DNA of 64,000 nt from assembly GCF_003312875.1 (NCBI RefSeq), contig NZ_CP015163.1, forward strand, positions 310,001 to 374,000, given 5' to 3'. Every line of letters begins with the position of its first letter. The first letter of the stretch is position 1. This DNA is from Amycolatopsis albispora. Its GTDB lineage: Bacteria > Actinomycetota > Actinomycetes > Mycobacteriales > Pseudonocardiaceae. The notes under the pieces were generated by a model. It did no database searches. It was not told the origin of the DNA and saw nothing but the letters and a program-made list of their open reading frames with translations. This document shows, piece after piece, positions 7,833 through 15,308 of the stretch. A program made the position numbers and the translations under genes.

Positions 7833-9083
7833 TCAGCCGGAGATCCCGGCCGGGGCGGCGCCGGTGCTCGTGGCATCCGGTGTGGTGCCCGCCCGGCGGA
7901 CAAAAACCGACGCCATCGCGAGACCGACCACGATCAGGCCCGCCATCAGCAGGAACAGCGTGCGCGGGCCGTGCCCGGCGGCGAGCAGCACGCCGCAGGC
8001 GGCGGGACCCGCGATCGAGCCGAGCCTGCCGATCCCCATGTTCCAGCCGATCCCGGTGGTGCGCCGGTCGCCGTTGTACACCTGCGCGGCGACCCCGACC
8101 TGCGCGACGCAGCCACCGATCAGCCCGGCGCCCATGCCGCCGACGAGGGCCAGCAGGACGGTCGTCCCGACCGGGAGCGCGCCGGCGACCGCGAGGCACA
8201 CCGCAGCCAGGCCGAGAAAGGCGACGATCATCCGGCCCGCACCGAACAACATCGTGCCCACCACCAGCACCACACCGCCGATGAGCCCGCCGAACCCCTT
8301 GACCGCGCTGCCCAGCGGGGCCTGCTCCGGCGTGAACCCGTAGTCCAGCATGAAGGTCGGCAGCCAGGATTCGAGCGTGTACATGGTGGCGAAAACCAGG
8401 ATCGAGAACACCCACATCGTCGTGGTGGTCACGCCGAGCCCGCGGGAGAACAGGCCGCGCACCGACGATGGCTTGGTTTCGCGTGGGCCGGACGCCGCCG
8501 CCGGGACGGGGATGGTCCTGGCGACCTCGGGCAGGCGCCACCACAGCACGGCGATCAGCACGAGCCCGAACAGCCCGGCGAGCCAGAACACCGAGGTCCA
8601 GCCCAGCAGGGCCAGCAACCGGCTGCCGACGAGCCCGGCCACCGTGCTGCCGAAGCTCAGCCCGAGCGGGACCACCACGCTCGCCGTCTCGCGCCGCCGC
8701 GGCGGTACCACGTCCGCCGCCAGCGACGTGGCCGCCGGGAACACCACGCCGAAACCGAGCCCGGTCAGCGCCCGGATCACGGTCAGCACCGTGATGTCCT
8801 CGGCCAGCACGGTGGCCAGGGTACCCAGCGTGAACACCGCGGTCGCCAGGCAGATCACCGTGCGGCGGGGGAGCCGCTGGCAGAACCAGTTGGCGATGAC
8901 CAGGCCGACGACCACGCCGATGTTGGTGGCCACGAGCGGGGCGGTGAACGCCGCCGCCGGCAGCTGCCACTCCCGGCTGAGCGTGGGCACCACCATGCTC
9001 ATGGTGACGGCGTCGAACCCGTCGGCGACCAGGGTCACGAACAACAAAACGATGGTGCCGTACCGTATTTTTTCCGAGGTCAA
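7833..9083 (-). CDS. MFS transporter, aromatic-acid:H+ symporter-like
   Basis: A 416-residue, 12-helix major facilitator. The first helix contains VADGFDAVTMSMVVPTL, resembling the DGxD signature of the AAHS branch, and the loop 2-3 region reads CQRLPRRTVICLATAVFTLG. It probably moves an aromatic or carboxylic compound across the cytoplasmic membrane, either precursor uptake or product export for the adjacent locus. I chose the TTG at 9083 because AAGGAGGA lies seven bases before it; a longer frame to 9230 has no comparable signal. It converges on the ferredoxin operon across the 20-bp hairpin. Confidence 0.82.
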   Translation of the reverse strand: MTSEKIRYGTIVLLFVTLVADGFDAVTMSMVVPTLSREWQLPAAAFTAPLVATNIGVVVGLVIANWFCQRLPRRTVICLATAVFTLGTLATVLAEDITVLTVIRALTGLGFGVVFPAATSLAADVVPPRRRETASVVVPLGLSFGSTVAGLVGSRLLALLGWTSVFWLAGLFGLVLIAVLWWRLPEVARTIPVPAAASGPRETKPSSVRGLFSRGLGVTTTTMWVFSILVFATMYTLESWLPTFMLDYGFTPEQAPLGSAVKGFGGLIGGVVLVVGTMLFGAGRMIVAFLGLAAVCLAVAGALPVGTTVLLALVGGMGAGLIGGCVAQVGVAAQVYNGDRRTTGIGWNMGIGRLGSIAGPAACGVLLAAGHGPRTLFLLMAGLIVVGLAMASVFVRRAGTTPDATSTGAAPAGISG

Positions 9084-9679
9084 CAGTGCGTCCTCCTTCG
9101 TGCGGGTGCCGCGAGCGCGCTGGTGCGCGGGGATGAGCCGGCGCCGGAGGTCGCGGTTTCCTGGCGGGTGCGCGGCCGTCGGCCGGAAAACCCTTGATTT
9201 ACCGGGTTTGGCGGAAAGACGCCGGAACAACCCGGCGCGGAAGCACCGTTACCGTCGGCGAATATCGGGCGCGAGTGACAATACGATAGGGACGCGCGGC
9301 TGTCGATCGTGTGTGCGTTCGGCGGGCATTCCCGGTGGTGGCGACGGCGGCGTGCGAGGGTGGGCGAGCATGTCGCCCGAGCACACCGGGTGGCCACCCG
9401 CTGAGGTGAACTCCGCCCGACCAGGGCGTGAAATTTCGCCCGGACGACCGCTCAAGCCCGAGCCAGGGCCAGGTCGGCTTACGCACTGTTCCAAAGTTGC
9501 ATGGAAAAGTGTACACTTTCGGGTAAGCGGGCTCGGCTGGGGAGGGAGCGAATGATGCCTGCCCTCGCCGCCGTGCTGACCGGGTATTCGGCCCGGCAGC
9601 AGCCGGGTGGTTCTGTTTGGTTCCAGGTTTGCTTTCGGATTCAACGATTTCGCGGGATGCCGGACTGGGGGTATTGGAG
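9084..9679. other. Intergenic region between MFS gene and StrR-like regulator
   Basis: About 600 bp separate the divergent transporter and regulator genes. I see no convincing gene. A short frame (9501-9683) with GGGAGGG before ATG at 9552 ends in a TTGA overlap with my chosen regulator start, but its protein looks unlike any family. The right part, from about 9490, is AT-richer than the surroundings and contains the palindrome listed separately. Promoters for both genes should lie here. Confidence 0.5.
9506..9519. promoter_or_regulatory. 14-bp perfect palindrome, candidate operator
   Basis: AAAGTGTACACTTT is a perfect palindrome about 170 bp upstream of the StrR-like gene. It is a plausible binding site for a dimeric regulator; which one is unknown. 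It does not match the StrR consensus I know. Confidence 0.4.
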
Positions 9680-10747
9680 TTGACTCGCTGCATCGAGTCC
9701 AATTCACAAGGGAATGCGCGAGAGGATTTGTTTCGTGACGATCTGCTGGCCGTATCTTCGGTGGAGGACTGGTGCTGTGAAATCCAGCCGGTCGTGGTGC
9801 CCATCGAGGTGCTGAGACCCTCCGATTCACCGCGGCTGGACGGGGAGAACCGGGAACACGCCAAGGTGCTCGCCGAGAGCGAGGCCATGCAGGTGCCGGT
9901 GCTGGTCCACCGGGCGACCATGCGCGTCATCGACGGGATGCACCGGGTGCACGCCGCTTCGCTCCGCGGTGACGAGACGATCCTGGCGCGGTTCTTCGAC
10001 GGCACGGCGGCCGACGCGTTCGTGCTCGGCGTCAAGGCGAACATCACCCACGGCCTGCCCTTGTCGCTGGCCGACCGGCGGGCCGCGGCCATGCGGATCA
10101 TCGCCTCGCACCCGCAGTGGTCGGACCGGATGATCGCCACCACCACCGGGCTGGCGGCAAAAACGGTGAGCATGATCCGCCGGTGCGCCGGTGGTGACGG
10201 CCCGGCGTTGAGCGTGCGCATCGGGCGCGACGGCCGGGCGCGGCCGGTCAACTGCGCCGACGGCAGGCTGCGAGCCAGCGTGCTGCTGCGCGAGCAGCCC
10301 ACCGCTTCGCTGCGCCGGATCGCGACGGAGGCGGGGATTTCGCTGTCGACCGTGCGCGACGTCCGGGAACGGCTGATCCGCGGTGAGCACCCGGTGCCGC
10401 CGAGGCAGCGGCGGAAGGCGCTGTCCGAGTCCGATGACCGGCCGGGCCGGGCGCAGCCCGAAGTGGCCGCCGCGGCCAGGAAGCTGTGTGCCGAAAAGGG
10501 TGAGGGGCAGGAGTCGCTGCTGCTGCGACTGAAACAGGATCCGTCGCTGCGCTTCTCGGAAACCGGCCGCACCTTGATCCGGTTGCTCAGCCTGCACGCC
10601 GTCGGCGAGCAGGAACGGAAGCAGCTGCTCGACGCGGTGCCCCAGCACTGCCGGAACATCGTCGCGGAACTGGCCCACGCCTGCGCCGAATCCTGGCAGG
10701 AGTTCGCCTCCTGGCTTGACGAGCAGGACGCCTCGGTGAATCACTGA
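9680..10747 (+). CDS. StrR/NovG-like ParB-domain pathway regulator
   Basis: A protein of about 355 residues with a ParB-like N-terminal domain (VPIEVLRPSDSPRLDGENREH, then VIDGMHRVHAA) and a helix-turn-helix region (SLADRRAAA...SDRMIATTTGLAAKTVSMIRR). A second block, ASLRRIATEAGISLSTVRDVRERL, follows, with the PPRQRRK stretch seen in NovG. The order matches StrR/NovG/Bbr regulators that activate antibiotic clusters. It likely controls the adjacent ligase-P450 operon or transporter. The start is uncertain: TTG 9680 was chosen, with TTG 9674, TTG 9617 or GTG 9761 as alternatives. The first ~100 bases are notably AT-richer than the rest. Confidence 0.82.
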   Translation: MTRCIESNSQGNAREDLFRDDLLAVSSVEDWCCEIQPVVVPIEVLRPSDSPRLDGENREHAKVLAESEAMQVPVLVHRATMRVIDGMHRVHAASLRGDETILARFFDGTAADAFVLGVKANITHGLPLSLADRRAAAMRIIASHPQWSDRMIATTTGLAAKTVSMIRRCAGGDGPALSVRIGRDGRARPVNCADGRLRASVLLREQPTASLRRIATEAGISLSTVRDVRERLIRGEHPVPPRQRRKALSESDDRPGRAQPEVAAAARKLCAEKGEGQESLLLRLKQDPSLRFSETGRTLIRLLSLHAVGEQERKQLLDAVPQHCRNIVAELAHACAESWQEFASWLDEQDASVNH

Positions 10748-10786
10748 CGCCGGTTCGGGACTGTCCACAGCGGACTCGGGCGAGAG

Positions 10787-11282
10787 GTGGGCCACCCCCC
10801 ACTGCCCGTCCATGAGCGGGTGGTGTTCCTCAAGCCGCTGATCGACTCGCCGTCGATCGTGGTGGGGGAGTACACCTACTACGACGATCCCGGCGGGGCG
10901 ACCGGGTTCGAGCACCACAATGTGCTGGCGCACGATGGACGTCGTCACCTCGATGCCCAGCCGGGGCGACACCGTGGTCGGCAACGACGTGTGGTTCGGC
11001 TACGGCTCCACCGTCATGCCGGGCGTGACCATCGGCGACGGCGCCGTCATCGCCACCGGCGCGGTGGTCACCGCGGACGTGCCGCCCTACACGATCGTCG
11101 GCGGCAACCCGGCGAAGGTGATCCGGCAGCGCTTCGGCGACGCCGAGATCGACGCGCTGCGCCGCGCCGCCTGGTGGGACTGGCCCGCCGAACTCGTCAC
11201 CGAGCACGCCCGCACCATCATGACCGGCACCCCGGCCGACATCGCCCGCATCGCGGCCGAGCACGGCCTGGGAACCGCCTGA
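10787..11282 (+). pseudogene. Streptogramin-type (Vat-like) acetyltransferase, internally deleted
   Basis: Two pieces of one left-handed beta-helix (hexapeptide) acetyltransferase are present in different frames. The first, from GTG 10787, has FLKPLIDSPSIVVGEYTYYDD, matching the N-terminus of Vat/xenobiotic acetyltransferases. The second, ending at 11282, has MDVVTSMPSRGDTVVGNDVWFG, VMPGVTIGDGAVIATGAVV and PPYTIVGGNPAKVI. The roughly 50 residues that normally join them, including the active-site histidine region, are missing and the frame shifts near 10925-10935. Acetyltransfer to streptogramin A or chloramphenicol-like drugs is the family role; this copy is presumably dead. Confidence 0.75.
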
Positions 11283-11325
11283 CGCACCGCGGGCGCCGGG
11301 ACCGTCCCGGCGCCCGCGGCCCGGC

Positions 11326-11808
11326 TTACGCGTTCGAAGCCACGTCGGCGAAGCGCTGCAGGTAAAGCGGCCAGCCACCTTCGGAGCCGACGCTGTCGCG
11401 CCCGCGTTCCCAGCCCGCGCCGTGGCGGTCCAGGTGCCGGTGCTCAAGCTCGACCCGGGTGCGGTCCGGTCCCTCGGCGATGAAGCGCACCTCGACTTCG
11501 CTGCACCGCGCGGGATCGGTTTCGAGCCGCCACTGGGGATCGATGTCCCAGCTGATGACAAACCGGTGCGGTGGCTCAAAAACCAGCACCCGCGCCCAGC
11601 GGCACACCGACCCGTCCTCGCCGCGGTCGTAAACCGAGCCGCCGACGTGGGTTTCGAACACCGTCTCGGCGATCGGCACCGCCAGCAGGTTGTGCTCGCG
11701 GGGCTTGATCCGGTCGAACTTCCCGGTGAACACCGCGAAGGCGCGCTCGGCCGGGACCCCGACCTCGATCTCGCGCCGCACGGACGTCTCGGTGGACGTG
11801 GTGGTCAT
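11326..11808 (-). CDS. SRPBCC/Aha1-like domain protein
   Basis: A 160-residue START/SRPBCC protein: RREIEVGVPAERAFAVFTG at the start, ETHVGGSVYDRGEDGSVCRWARVLVFEPPHRFVISWDI in the middle, and a C-terminal helix with GGWPLYLQRFADVA. These are ligand-binding helix-grip folds of the AHSA1 group; no enzyme activity can be assigned. The ATG overlaps the stop of the ArsR gene upstream (ATGA), an arrangement commonly seen for this family, so both are expressed from the promoter under the ArsR operator. Confidence 0.85.
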   Translation of the reverse strand: MTTTSTETSVRREIEVGVPAERAFAVFTGKFDRIKPREHNLLAVPIAETVFETHVGGSVYDRGEDGSVCRWARVLVFEPPHRFVISWDIDPQWRLETDPARCSEVEVRFIAEGPDRTRVELEHRHLDRHGAGWERGRDSVGSEGGWPLYLQRFADVASNA

Positions 11809-12116
11809 GGCTGCTCCTCTTCTGCCAGTTGCTTGAAGTTCTCCAGTGCCTTGCCCCAGAACCCGTCCAGCTCCTCGCGCAGCTTCGCCAGGCCCCGCGG
11901 GTCGACCTCGTAGATGCGCCGCGTGCCTTCCGGGCGGTCCAGCACCAGGCGCGCCTGCTTGAGCACCCGCAGGTGCTGCGACACCGCCGGCCTGCTGATG
12001 GGCAGGTCGGCGGCCAGTTCGGTGACCGAACGGGGTCGTTCGGCGAGGCGTCGCAGGAGCTGGCGCCGGGTCGGATCGCCGAGCGCGGTCCACGCCTCGT
12101 CTACGTAAGTGGTCAC
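11805..12116 (-). CDS. ArsR-family winged-helix repressor
   Basis: A 103-residue repressor. ALGDPTRRQLLRRLAERPRSVTELAADLPISRPAVSQHLRVLKQARLV covers the helix-turn-helix and RRIYEVD is the wing. No metal-binding cysteine cluster is visible, so it belongs to the non-metal ArsR group that pairs with SRPBCC proteins. The start is the GTG at 12116, which sits within the inverted repeats at 12102-12126, pointing to tight autoregulation. The downstream SRPBCC gene is translationally coupled. Confidence 0.88.
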   Translation of the reverse strand: MTTYVDEAWTALGDPTRRQLLRRLAERPRSVTELAADLPISRPAVSQHLRVLKQARLVLDRPEGTRRIYEVDPRGLAKLREELDGFWGKALENFKQLAEEEQP

Positions 12117-12126
12117 TTACGTAAGT
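12102..12126. promoter_or_regulatory. Overlapping palindromes, ArsR operator candidate
   Basis: TACGTAAGTG (12102-12111) and CACTTACGTA (12114-12123) form a perfect inverted repeat with a 2-bp centre. ACTTACGTAAGT (12115-12126) is a second, overlapping perfect palindrome. Both cover the GTG start of the arsR-like gene, so binding would block initiation. Confidence 0.65.
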
Positions 12127-12144
12127 TACGACTTACCGAGTTGG

Positions 12145-12717
12145 TCAGTCAAGGCCCGCCGAGCGCAGCAGCACGCCGAAGGTCTGGTAAGTCCGGTCGA
12201 GGTCAACGGAATCCGGGGCGATGCGCCACTGCTGGTGGATGCCCATGACCGCGCCGAGAAGCAGCACGCTCAGTTCCTCCGCGCGCACGCCGTCGGCGAG
12301 TTCGGCCCCTTCGATCCACGAGCGCACCTGGTCGCGCAGTGCTCCGTGCAGGTCGGCGTACCACTTGCGCAGCGGCGAGCCCGGCTCCATGGCTTCGGCG
12401 ATCAGGGTGACGAAGAGCTGGGTCGACGGACTGCCGGTGAACGTGACGAGAGCCCGCAGCGCGTCGTCGAGGGAGCGCGCGTCCGTCTGGGTGCGCAGCT
12501 GCGCGACGACGTGTTCGACCACCGCGGCCAGCAGGCCTTCCTTGTTGCCGAAGTGCCACGGGATCGAGCCCCGGCTCAGCCCGGACCTGGTGGCGATGTC
12601 CTCGAAGGTCGTCTGCCGGTAACCGCGTTCGGTGAACAGCTCGGCGGCCGCCGTGACCAGCAGCCGGCGGCTCTCCTGGGTGGTTTCCGCTCGCCTGGTC
12701 GCCCGTGAAGTCGTCAC
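12145..12717 (-). CDS. TetR-family regulator
   Basis: A 190-residue TetR protein. The N-terminal DNA-binding domain is LVTAAAELFTERGYRQTTFEDIATRSGLSRGSIPWHFGNKEGLLAAVV (about residues 20-67), with a variable ligand-binding C-terminal domain. It starts at GTG 12717 and is divergent from the fumarylacetoacetase/metallo-beta-lactamase fusion. The intervening 79 bp hold a 12-bp palindrome (12735-12746) and a 26-bp palindrome, so it most likely represses that gene and itself. The inducer is presumably a substrate of the hydrolase. Confidence 0.88.
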   Translation of the reverse strand: MTTSRATRRAETTQESRRLLVTAAAELFTERGYRQTTFEDIATRSGLSRGSIPWHFGNKEGLLAAVVEHVVAQLRTQTDARSLDDALRALVTFTGSPSTQLFVTLIAEAMEPGSPLRKWYADLHGALRDQVRSWIEGAELADGVRAEELSVLLLGAVMGIHQQWRIAPDSVDLDRTYQTFGVLLRSAGLD

Positions 12718-12765
12718 GAGCGGAGCCTACTACTGGCTGGCCAGCCGTTCACTGGCTATGCAACA

Positions 12766-12791
12766 CTCCCTATGTTGGCCAACATAGGGAG
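12766..12791. promoter_or_regulatory. 26-bp perfect palindrome, TetR operator candidate
   Basis: The 13-base half from 12766 is exactly mirrored up to 12791 (centre TTGGCCAA). The right edge overlaps the AGGGAG ribosome-binding site of the gene starting at 12797, so a bound repressor would cover the translation start region. Confidence 0.7.
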
Positions 12792-12796
12792 TAGCC

Positions 12797-14734
12797 ATGA
12801 AGTGGGTCACCTACCGCTCTGAGCTGGGCGATCGTGTGGGCGTGGTGGAGAACGGCAGCATTCACGCGCTGGCACGCGGCGCCGAGCTGGCCGAACTCGT
12901 CGGCCGTGGCGCCGACGGCCTGCGTGAGGCGGGCGAGCGGGCGCTGCGGTCACCGGACGAGGTGGTGCCACTGGCCGGAGCGACGCTGCGCGCGCCGATC
13001 CCGCGGCCGCCGGCGATCCGGGACTGCCTGTGCTTTCTCGACCACATGCGGAACTGCCAGGAGGTGATGGGCACCGGCCGCACGCTGAACGACGCCTGGT
13101 ACGAGATCCCGGCGTTCTACTTCGCCTGCCCGTCGACGGCGCTCGGCCCGCACGAGCCGGTGCCGATGGCGCCGGGCAGCCGCTGGTGGGACTTCGAGCT
13201 GGAGATCGCCGCCGTGCTCGGCACCGGGGGCCGCGACCTGACGCCGGACGAGGCGGAGCGGGCGATCGTCGGCTACACGATCTACAACGACTGGTCGGCC
13301 CGTGACCTCCAACTGCGCGAGTCGCCGCTGGCCATCGGGCAGGCCAAGGGCAAAGACAGCGCCACCACACTCGGGCCGTACCTGGTGACCGCCGACGAAC
13401 TGGAGCCGTACCGGCGCGACGGCAGGCTCGCGCTCGAGGTCGAGGCCACGGTCAACGGTGAGCGGGTCGGCGGCGGCCGCACCGATGCGATGGACTGGAC
13501 CTTCGGTGAGGTGATCTCGTACGCGTCGCGCGGGGTCGACCTGCTGCCGGGCGAGGTGTTCGGCTCCGGCACGGTGCCGTCCTGCTGCCTGATCGAGCAC
13601 TTCTCACCCGGCGACCCGGCTTCGTTCCGCGGCTGGCTGCAACCGGGCGACGTGGTGTCGCTGCGGGTGGACGGGCTGGGGGAGACGCGGCAGACCGTCG
13701 TCGCCACGCCCGATCCGCACCCGATCCCCGCGCGGCACAATCCCGACGCCGTGCCGCGCCGCAAGCGGGTGAACCCGGCGCGGTCGCCGAGGGTGCCTTA
13801 CACCAAGGGCCTGCACGAGATCGGCCCGGACGTGTGGGCGTGGCTGCTGCCCGACGGGGGTTACGGCTGGAGCAACGCGGGCCTGGTCGCGGGCGCGGGC
13901 GCGTCACTGCTCGTGGACACGCTCTTCGACCTGCGTCTGACCGGCGAGATGCTGGCGGCGATGAAACCGGTGACCGACCGGCATCCGCTGACCCACGCGG
14001 TGCTCACCCACGCCAACGGCGACCACACCCACGGCAGCCAGCTGCTCGGCGACACCGTGCGCGTGGTCGCCGCAGCGGACACCGCCCACCAGATGCACAC
14101 CGAGATCGCGCCGGACATGCTGGCCGCGGTGCGGGTGGCCGACCTCGGGCCGGTGCTCACCCCGTTCCTGCGTGAGCGCTTCGGCCCGTTCGACTTCGAC
14201 GGGATCCGGCTGCGCCTGCCGGACGTCACCTTCGACCGGGAACTCACCCTCGACGTCGGCGGGCGCGAGGTGCGCGTGCTGAACCTGGGGCCCGCGCACA
14301 CCAGCGCGGATTCGGTCGTGCACATTCCGGACGCCGGGGTGTTGTTCGCCGGGGACCTGCTGTTCGTCGGCTGCACGCCGATCGTGTGGGACGGGCCGAT
14401 CGCGAACTGGATCGCCGCGTGCGACACCATGCTCGCGCTGGACGTCCCGACGATCGTGCCCGGCCACGGGCCGGTCACCGACGCCGAGGGCGTTCGCGAG
14501 GTGCGCGGTTACCTCACCCACGTCGTGGAGCAGGCCGACGCCGCGCACGCGAAGGGCCTGACCTTCCGCGAGGCGGCCGAGGTCGTCGATCTGGCCGAGT
14601 ACGCCGAGTGGCTCGACGCCGAGCGGATCGTGGTCAACCTCTACCGGCGCTACCGCGAACTCGAACCCGGCATGACCGCGCTGGCCCAGCCCGAACTCCT
14701 CGCCCTGATGGCCGAATGGGAGGCCGCGCGATGA
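12797..14734 (+). CDS. Fumarylacetoacetate hydrolase / metallo-beta-lactamase fusion
   Basis: A 645-residue two-domain enzyme. Residues 1 to about 310 are a fumarylacetoacetate hydrolase-type domain, with WWDFELEIAAVLG and IYNDWSARDLQ supplying the acidic metal ligands and AKGKDSATTLGPYLV following. Residues about 330-640 are a metallo-beta-lactamase fold with THANGDHTHGS (Asn replaces the second His of HxHxDH), LGPAHTSADSVVH, LFAGDLLF and VPGHGPV. The first domain suggests C-C hydrolysis of an acylpyruvate-like ring-cleavage product, the second an ester or lactone hydrolase. I cannot name the pathway. The divergent TetR and 26-bp palindrome imply inducible expression. It is coupled by ATGA to the DUF2867 gene. 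Confidence 0.83.
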   Translation: MKWVTYRSELGDRVGVVENGSIHALARGAELAELVGRGADGLREAGERALRSPDEVVPLAGATLRAPIPRPPAIRDCLCFLDHMRNCQEVMGTGRTLNDAWYEIPAFYFACPSTALGPHEPVPMAPGSRWWDFELEIAAVLGTGGRDLTPDEAERAIVGYTIYNDWSARDLQLRESPLAIGQAKGKDSATTLGPYLVTADELEPYRRDGRLALEVEATVNGERVGGGRTDAMDWTFGEVISYASRGVDLLPGEVFGSGTVPSCCLIEHFSPGDPASFRGWLQPGDVVSLRVDGLGETRQTVVATPDPHPIPARHNPDAVPRRKRVNPARSPRVPYTKGLHEIGPDVWAWLLPDGGYGWSNAGLVAGAGASLLVDTLFDLRLTGEMLAAMKPVTDRHPLTHAVLTHANGDHTHGSQLLGDTVRVVAAADTAHQMHTEIAPDMLAAVRVADLGPVLTPFLRERFGPFDFDGIRLRLPDVTFDRELTLDVGGREVRVLNLGPAHTSADSVVHIPDAGVLFAGDLLFVGCTPIVWDGPIANWIAACDTMLALDVPTIVPGHGPVTDAEGVREVRGYLTHVVEQADAAHAKGLTFREAAEVVDLAEYAEWLDAERIVVNLYRRYRELEPGMTALAQPELLALMAEWEAAR

Positions 14735-15267
14735 CCCGGCTCGGCACCTCCGCCTACACCGGCCTGCCGTGGCGCATCCACGAGTTCACCGGCGACTTCC
14801 AGGTCGAGGACACCTGGGCGTTCCGCACGCCGGGCGCCGGTCCGGGCGACTTCCCGGTGATGCTGGCCGCGATGCGGGAGCGTGGCGGGCTCGCGAACCA
14901 GCCCGCGCCGGTCCGGTTCCTGTTCGCGGTGCGCTGGAAACTCGGTGCCATCTTCGGCTGGGACAAGCCGTCGGCCGGGGTCGGTGCGCGGGTCGCGTCG
15001 CTGCGCGACCGCCTGCCCGCCGACCTCCGCGACGCCCCGCGCGGCCCGGACAGCGAGCAGCTGCCGCTGACCCCGGTGTACGAGCTCGGCACGGAAGCCG
15101 CCCGCGAACTGGCGAACAAGACGGTGCACACGGTGATGCACCTCGGCTGGGCACCCCGGCCCGACGGCGACCACGAACTGCGGATGACCGTGCTCGTCAA
15201 GCCGAACGGCCTCTTCGGCAGGCCGCCATCGCACCGTTCCGCCACCTGGTCGTCTACCCGGCCCTGA
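14731..15267 (+). CDS. DUF2867 domain protein, C-terminus frameshifted
   Basis: The first about 160 residues read as a normal DUF2867 protein (YTGLPWRIHEFTGDFQVEDTW, RWKLGAIFGWD, TVHTVMHLGW, TVLVKPNGLFG). After GLFG this frame continues as a short unrelated tail to a stop at 15267. The expected family ending, IAPFRHLVVYPALTRRWERAW, is encoded in another frame that runs to 15332. A small deletion or a sequence error at about 15222 explains this. Function of the family is unknown. The start overlaps the stop of the fused hydrolase gene. Confidence 0.7.
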   Translation: MTRLGTSAYTGLPWRIHEFTGDFQVEDTWAFRTPGAGPGDFPVMLAAMRERGGLANQPAPVRFLFAVRWKLGAIFGWDKPSAGVGARVASLRDRLPADLRDAPRGPDSEQLPLTPVYELGTEAARELANKTVHTVMHLGWAPRPDGDHELRMTVLVKPNGLFGRPPSHRSATWSSTRP

Positions 15268-15308
15268 CCCGGCGGTGGGAACGCGCCTGGCAGGACCGCA
15301 ACCGCGGG

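Noticed and set aside
9501..9683. Short ORF with a GGGAGGG before ATG 9552, ending at the regulator start
   Set aside because: Could be a leader peptide coupled to the regulator, but the peptide has no recognisable feature and the region looks like a promoter; evidence too thin to call a gene.
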